Assembly (NCBI GenBank): GCA_965222175.1
Contig: OZ244938.1
Span: 2,108,001 to 2,172,000, forward strand
Direction: 5' to 3'
Source of the DNA: NORP240 sp965222175
GTDB lineage: Bacteria; Pseudomonadota; Gammaproteobacteria; Pseudomonadales; Pseudohongiellaceae
DNA: 64,000 nucleotides
The notes beneath the pieces were generated by a model that was not told the origin of the DNA, did not search any database, and saw nothing but the letters and a program-made list of their open reading frames with translations. Positions 59,923 through 64,000 of the stretch are shown one piece after another; within the stretch, counting starts at the first letter, position 1; each line of letters begins with the position of its first letter. A program made the position numbers and the translations under genes.

Positions 59923-61261
59923 CCTGCAGGTCGAACAGCTGACCTACGATGCCGACAGCACGGCACTGATGTCGAGGCTGCTGTCGCTGCCCTACCCGGT
60001 GTTCCTGGACAGCTGTCCTGCCGGTACCCGCGGTGGGCGCCTGGACATCCTGGCGGCGGCACCGCTGGCGACGCTGCAGGTCGACGGCAACGGCCTGACC
60101 AGCTCCTTACCTCTGCCGGATACGGTGCAGCACGATATCTTTGCCGCGGCCGACCACTTACTGAACACCTATGGCTCCGGTACCGCCGACTCCTCCTCCC
60201 GGGAAAGCGGCCTGTTTGGTGGCGGGCTGCTGGGATTCCTGGGCTATCCTCGACTTGCCGGTCGCGGCCGGGTCACGCTGACCCAGGGCTTCCTGGGCAT
60301 CTACTCCTGGGCCGTTACCGTGGACCACCTGCGTCGGGAAAGCTGGCTGGTATTCCATGACAGCTGCCCGGGCGGCAGCCGTCGCAGGGTCCGGGAGCTG
60401 CTCCTGGGAAAACCAGGAAAATATCTGAATTTCAATCTGTTGGAGAACTTTTCCAACAATATGACTGAACTGGAATACCAGCAGGCCTTCGGCCGTATCA
60501 AGGCGTACATCGACGCCGGTGACTGTTACCAGGTGAACCTGGCCCAGCGTTTCTCAGCACGCTTCGCCGGTGATCCCTTCGCTGCCTATTGCCGGTTACG
60601 GGAAGCCACCGGCAAACCGTTTTCAGCCTACCTGGGCTGGTCAGGAAATGCCTTGCTGAGCCTCTCCCCGGAGCGCTTTATCCAGGTGGCGGGAAGCCAG
60701 GTAACCACCCAGCCCATCAAGGGAACCCGGCCCCGGGGCCGTTCCGGCGCAGAAGACCGGCGGCTGGCCCGGGAGCTGAATGCCAGCGAGAAAGACCGTG
60801 CCGAAAACCTGATGATCGTGGATCTGCTGCGCAACGATCTGGGCAGCATCTGCGAAACCGGCTCGGTCCAGGTTCCGCAACTGTTTGAACTGCAGCAGTT
60901 CGACAATGTCTTTCACCTGGTAAGCACGGTTACCGGGCGACTGCCGGAACGCACATCGGCGCTGCAGTTACTGCAGCGCTGCTTTCCCGGTGGCTCGATT
61001 ACCGGCGCGCCCAAATTGCGGGCCATGGAAATAATCGAGGAGCTTGAACCCTGTGGCCGTGACGCCTACTGCGGCACCGTGCTGTACCAGGATTTCAACG
61101 GCGACATGGACAGCAACATCACCATCCGCACGCTACTGTGCGCGGATGAGACGATCTACTGCTGGGCGGGTGGCGGGATCGTGGCGGATTCCCGATGTGA
61201 CCAGGAATACCGGGAGTGCTTCGACAAAATTCACTCCCTGATCAATACCTTGCAGGAATAA
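59915..61261 (+). CDS. pabB: Aminodeoxychorismate synthase component I
   Basis: This 448-residue chorismate-utilising enzyme makes 4-amino-4-deoxychorismate for folate. The C-terminal half has TELEYQQAFGRIKAYIDAGDCYQVNLAQRF, SPERFIQVAGSQVTTQPIKGTRPRG (with the PIKGT lysine that marks PabB rather than TrpE), NLMIVDLLRNDLG, GSITGAPKLRAMEIIEELEP and GGGIVADSRCDQEYRECFDK. The glutaminase pabA is not in the window. Confidence 0.95.
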   Translation: MSNLQVEQLTYDADSTALMSRLLSLPYPVFLDSCPAGTRGGRLDILAAAPLATLQVDGNGLTSSLPLPDTVQHDIFAAADHLLNTYGSGTADSSSRESGLFGGGLLGFLGYPRLAGRGRVTLTQGFLGIYSWAVTVDHLRRESWLVFHDSCPGGSRRRVRELLLGKPGKYLNFNLLENFSNNMTELEYQQAFGRIKAYIDAGDCYQVNLAQRFSARFAGDPFAAYCRLREATGKPFSAYLGWSGNALLSLSPERFIQVAGSQVTTQPIKGTRPRGRSGAEDRRLARELNASEKDRAENLMIVDLLRNDLGSICETGSVQVPQLFELQQFDNVFHLVSTVTGRLPERTSALQLLQRCFPGGSITGAPKLRAMEIIEELEPCGRDAYCGTVLYQDFNGDMDSNITIRTLLCADETIYCWAGGGIVADSRCDQEYRECFDKIHSLINTLQE

Positions 61262-61293
61262 GCTAAGAAGCCGCTGTACGTCGGCCGCGATTG

Positions 61294-61908
61294 TCAGTCC
61301 AGGCTTCGCTGACTGGCCTTGACAAACTCCTGGCGGAGCTCATCGTACTCGTGGACCGCCGGGAACCGGGGAAACTCCGCAATGACATTGGCCGGCGCCT
61401 TGAACAGGATACCGGCATCGGCTTCACCCAGCATGGAGGTGTCATTGTAGGAATCGCCGGCGGCGATAACGCGATAGTTCAAGCCATGAAACGCGATCAC
61501 CGACTGCCGCTTATGGTCTTTCAACCTTATGTGGTAGTCGACGATACGCCCCTCGGCATCCGCCTCCAGCCGATGACAGAACAGCGTCGGATAGCCCAGC
61601 TGCGCCATCAATGGCGCGGAAAACTCGTAAAAGGTATCGGACAGGATTACCACCTGGAAGCGCCCCCGCAGCCAGTCCAGAAATTCCCGGGCACCGTCCA
61701 TGGGCGACATGGAGGCAATGACCTCGCGGATATCCTCCAGGCCGAGCTTGTGTTCATTGAGCAGGCGCAGCCGCTGTTTCATCAACACGTCGTAGTCTGG
61801 AATATCCCGGGTGGTAGCCCGTAGCTCATCGATACCGGTTTTTTCGGCAAAGCCGATCCAGATTTCCGGTACCAGTACCCCTTCCAGGTCTAGACAGGCA
61901 ATTTCCAC
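61294..61908 (-). CDS. thrH: Phosphoserine phosphatase/homoserine phosphotransferase ThrH
   Basis: This 204-residue HAD enzyme has motif I CLDLEGVLVPEIW (D7 nucleophile; E9 replaces the usual aspartate, as in ThrH), motif II VVILSDTFYEF, and motif IV AAGDSYNDTSMLGEA. ThrH, known from Pseudomonas, dephosphorylates phosphoserine and can phosphorylate homoserine. It converges on pabB and is divergent from cysH. Confidence 0.95.
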   Translation of the reverse strand: MEIACLDLEGVLVPEIWIGFAEKTGIDELRATTRDIPDYDVLMKQRLRLLNEHKLGLEDIREVIASMSPMDGAREFLDWLRGRFQVVILSDTFYEFSAPLMAQLGYPTLFCHRLEADAEGRIVDYHIRLKDHKRQSVIAFHGLNYRVIAAGDSYNDTSMLGEADAGILFKAPANVIAEFPRFPAVHEYDELRQEFVKASQRSLD

Positions 61909-62224
61909 GTTGAGGGTCTCCGAGACAGAATTTACAGCCGTGGCTGATTTGGAAAATCGCCAATTTAGCAGAAAGGATTCACATTACAACCATGGCATGG
62001 CTGTCTAAATAAAACTAAAGTTTTACTAGATATGGTCGGTACCCTGGCCCCGAGACTCTACATTTAGTGTTTTATACCGGTTTGTACTGTATAAGTTACT
62101 AATTTCGTTGAAGTTTTTTCACGTGGAACATTGCCCGCCCAGGATCCTGCCCGCCAGCCTTCTTTACCTGTCCGGGCAAATAGCAGAAAATACCGCGCTT
62201 TCCCAGGCAGGACGACAGGACATC
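61909..62224. other. Divergent promoter region thrH/cysH
   Basis: In these 316 bp the middle (61990-62100) is AT-rich with AAAACTAAAGTTTT (62011-62024) and likely holds promoters for both genes. The cysH frame is open upstream to 62108, but those residues are not conserved in character. A CysB site cannot be assigned by eye. Confidence 0.45.
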
Positions 62225-62950
62225 ATGCTGAGCGAACAACACATTGACGCGTTGAACCTGGATGCCCAGGGCATGGAGCCCCGTGACATACTGGCCCAGG
62301 CTCTGGAAATGCTGCCGGACGTGGCCCTGGCCTTCAGTGGCGCCGAGGATGTCGCACTGGTGGCCCTGGCGACGCGAATTCGTCCCGACGTGCCGGTATT
62401 CACCCTGGATACCGGGCGCCTGCATCCCCAGACCTACCGGTTTATCGAGGAAGTAAGGAAACACTATCGCCTCAACCTCGAGATTCTGTCTCCGGATCAA
62501 CAGCGGCTGGAGCAACTGGTCCGGGACAAGGGCCTGTTCAGTTTCTACGAAGACGGTCACGAGGAATGCTGCGAAATCCGCAAGATCCAGCCCCTGAGAC
62601 GGAAGCTGGCGCAGCTGGATGGCTGGATTACCGGCCAGCGCCGCGATCAGAGCCCTACCCGGGTGCGAGTGCCGGCGTTTCAGCTGGACCCGGCCTTCTC
62701 CGGCCGGAACGGCGGCCTGGTCAAGGTCAATCCCCTGGCGAACTGGTCGTTACAGCAGGTCTGGGATTACATCCGCCTGTTCGATGTCCCCTATAACCCG
62801 TTGCATGACCAGGGATTTGTCAGTATCGGCTGCGAGCCCTGCACACGTCCCATCGGTCCCGGTCAGCATGAACGGGAAGGCCGCTGGTGGTGGGAAGAAG
62901 CCACCATCAAGGAATGTGGCCTGCACCGCGGCAATCTCGACACCGAATAA
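62225..62950 (+). CDS. cysH: Adenylyl-sulfate (APS) reductase, [4Fe-4S] type CysH
   Basis: From ATG 62225 the protein has 241 residues. It reduces activated sulfate to sulfite with thioredoxin. The PP-loop region LAFSGAEDVALVALA and TLDTGRLHPQTY are typical of the family. C115-C116 (EECCEIRK) and C203/C206 (GCEPCTRP) are the four ligands of the [4Fe-4S] cluster found in APS-using enzymes, and C231 in KECGLH is the catalytic cysteine. Enterobacterial PAPS reductases lack the cluster, so this enzyme should use APS. It converges on cysB. Confidence 0.94.
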   Translation: MLSEQHIDALNLDAQGMEPRDILAQALEMLPDVALAFSGAEDVALVALATRIRPDVPVFTLDTGRLHPQTYRFIEEVRKHYRLNLEILSPDQQRLEQLVRDKGLFSFYEDGHEECCEIRKIQPLRRKLAQLDGWITGQRRDQSPTRVRVPAFQLDPAFSGRNGGLVKVNPLANWSLQQVWDYIRLFDVPYNPLHDQGFVSIGCEPCTRPIGPGQHEREGRWWWEEATIKECGLHRGNLDTE

Positions 62951-63022
62951 GCTGCCGCAGGCAGACCGGGCAATGCCAGGGGGAGTGGTGAGAGCCCGCC
63001 GCGACGTCGCCGGTGCCCTGGC

Positions 63023-64000
63023 TCAGATTTGCGGTATCGGCACCCCGGCAAACAGGCTGTCACGCTCCGCCGCCGTCCTGCACCGCAGCGCCTCGCCGAT
63101 GAGGTCGCGCTGCAGATGGGGAGCAAACATTTCGATGAAGTCAAACATGAATCCCCGTACAAAGGCGTCTCGACGGATACCGATACTGGTGGTGCTGGGC
63201 TCGAACAGGTGGCCGGCGTCCAGCGAGCACAGATCACTGTCCGCCTCGGCGTCCCAGGCCATCTTCGCCACGATGCCGATGCCCAGTCCCAGCCGGACGT
63301 AGGTTTTGATCACATCCGCGTCGGCAGCGGTGAATACCACCCGGGGTTCAAGTCCCCGGGCCTGGAAGGCATCGTCCAGCTTGGAGCGCCCGGTAAAGCC
63401 GAAGGTATAGGTCACGATGGGATACTGCGCCATGTCCTCCAGGCTCAGCGAGCCCGGCGCCACGGCGGCCAGCGGATGGCCGGCAGGGACCAGCACGGTC
63501 CTGTTCCAGCGGTAACAAGGCATCATCACCAGGTCATTGAACAGCTCCAGCGCCTCGGTGGCGACGGCAAAATCCGCGGTGCCGTCGGCGGCCAGCCGGG
63601 ATATCTGCATCGGCGTGCCCTGGTGCAGGTGCAGGGTCACGTCGGGATAGCGCTGAATAAACTGCCTGACCACCGGCGGCAGCACATAGCGACACTGGGT
63701 ATGGGTGGTGGCAACCGCCAGGGTACCCCGGCTGCTGTCCGAGAATTCGCCTGCAATAGCACGCATAGCATCAAGTTTTTGAAGAACTTCTTCAGCTACC
63801 GGCAGAATCGCCCGGCCGGCGGGCGTGATACTGCTGAGGTGCCTGCCGTGACGGGCGAACAGCTCGATGCCGAGCTCCGCCTCCAATTGCCGGACCTGTT
63901 TGCTGATCCCGGGCTGAGAAGTAAACAGGGCCTGGGCTGTCCGGGAAATGTTAAGGTCGTTTCTGGCCACTTCCACGGCATACCTGAGTTGTTGCAGCTT
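63023..64000 (-). CDS. cysB: LysR-type regulator CysB (5' end just outside window)
   Basis: The frame reads back from 63023 to the window edge; the last bases encode KLQQLRYAVEVARND, so the ATG must be the next codon, at 64001-64003. The HTH is RTAQALFTSQPGISKQVRQLEAELG and the effector domain follows (TTHTQCRYVLPPVVRQFIQRYP, YPIVTYTFGFTGRSKLDDAF). CysB activates sulfate assimilation genes when N-acetylserine is high. About 326 residues are visible, nearly the full family length. Confidence 0.96.
   Translation of the reverse strand, partial: KLQQLRYAVEVARNDLNISRTAQALFTSQPGISKQVRQLEAELGIELFARHGRHLSSITPAGRAILPVAEEVLQKLDAMRAIAGEFSDSSRGTLAVATTHTQCRYVLPPVVRQFIQRYPDVTLHLHQGTPMQISRLAADGTADFAVATEALELFNDLVMMPCYRWNRTVLVPAGHPLAAVAPGSLSLEDMAQYPIVTYTFGFTGRSKLDDAFQARGLEPRVVFTAADADVIKTYVRLGLGIGIVAKMAWDAEADSDLCSLDAGHLFEPSTTSIGIRRDAFVRGFMFDFIEMFAPHLQRDLIGEALRCRTAAERDSLFAGVPIPQI

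Noticed and set aside
1..64000. CRISPR arrays
   Set aside because: The direct repeats seen are 8-31 bp, adjacent or dispersed, and never separated by regular unique spacers; no cas gene is present.

Overview
This window is a GC-rich gammaproteobacterial chromosome segment. It carries a long core block whose gene order is close to that of Pseudomonas and its relatives: tRNA-Ser, yccA, tusDCBE, cysG, serS, crcB, rarA, lolA, ftsK, trxB, aat, bpt, infA, clpA, clpS, cspD, then rluE, nudJ, mnmA, hflD, purB. Other lineage hints are a PilZ-type pilus gene behind tmk-holB, ThrH, and a [4Fe-4S] APS-type CysH beside CysB. No rRNA gene is present. The organism cannot be named from the sequence alone; a marine or aquatic gammaproteobacterium near Pseudomonadales/Cellvibrionales is a reasonable guess.

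Layout. 1-2035: end of tmk, then holB and pilZ. 2.5-6.0 kb: an L-2-hydroxyglutarate oxidase and an AlkB-like 2-oxoglutarate dioxygenase, divergent from glutathione reductase. 6.2-11.9 kb: an AT-richer accessory zone of small, unfamiliar and partly decayed genes. It holds an orphan BrnA-like antitoxin, a protein with a ClpX-type zinc finger, a frameshifted secreted protein, a TonB-C protein, a BatD-like fragment, a TPR lipoprotein split by an in-frame stop, and an intact RHH/RelE toxin-antitoxin pair with a repeat-type operator. 12-16.9 kb: a multi-span membrane protein, an unusual fusion of a 2-oxoglutarate dioxygenase with a Rieske domain, an FkbM methyltransferase and a GlsB/YeaQ protein. 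17.1-21.9 kb: molybdate regulation and uptake (modE, modC, modB, modA) with a good ModE box before modA. 22-23.2 kb: a solitary tyrosine recombinase. 23.5-33.2 kb: envelope genes, namely the Prc protease, a secreted collagen-like/YadA-head-like repeat protein, a DsrE protein, a beta-barrel, a His-rich TonB-dependent receptor with a small DUF2946-like partner (probably zinc) and an exported cupin. 33.7-34.5 kb: a sulfotransferase.

From 34.8 kb the window is core genome. TusBCD and TusE feed sulfur to MnmA, which lies 18 kb downstream. CysG makes siroheme for sulfite reductase, and CysH and CysB belong to the same sulfate assimilation route. Aat and Bpt attach N-degrons that ClpS hands to ClpA, so an almost complete bacterial N-degron pathway lies within 5 kb. 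MoaC, MoaD and MoaE make molybdopterin and so link functionally with the mod genes 33 kb away. The end of the window holds roxA, pabB, thrH, cysH and the 5'-truncated cysB.

The items most worth a second look are the dioxygenase-Rieske fusion (14402-15682), the ClpX-zinc-finger protein (7371-7958), the anchorless YadA-like repeat protein (26067-27602), the L-2-HG oxidase/AlkB pair, and two families of dispersed intergenic repeats. All calls come from reading the sequence; no database search was run.
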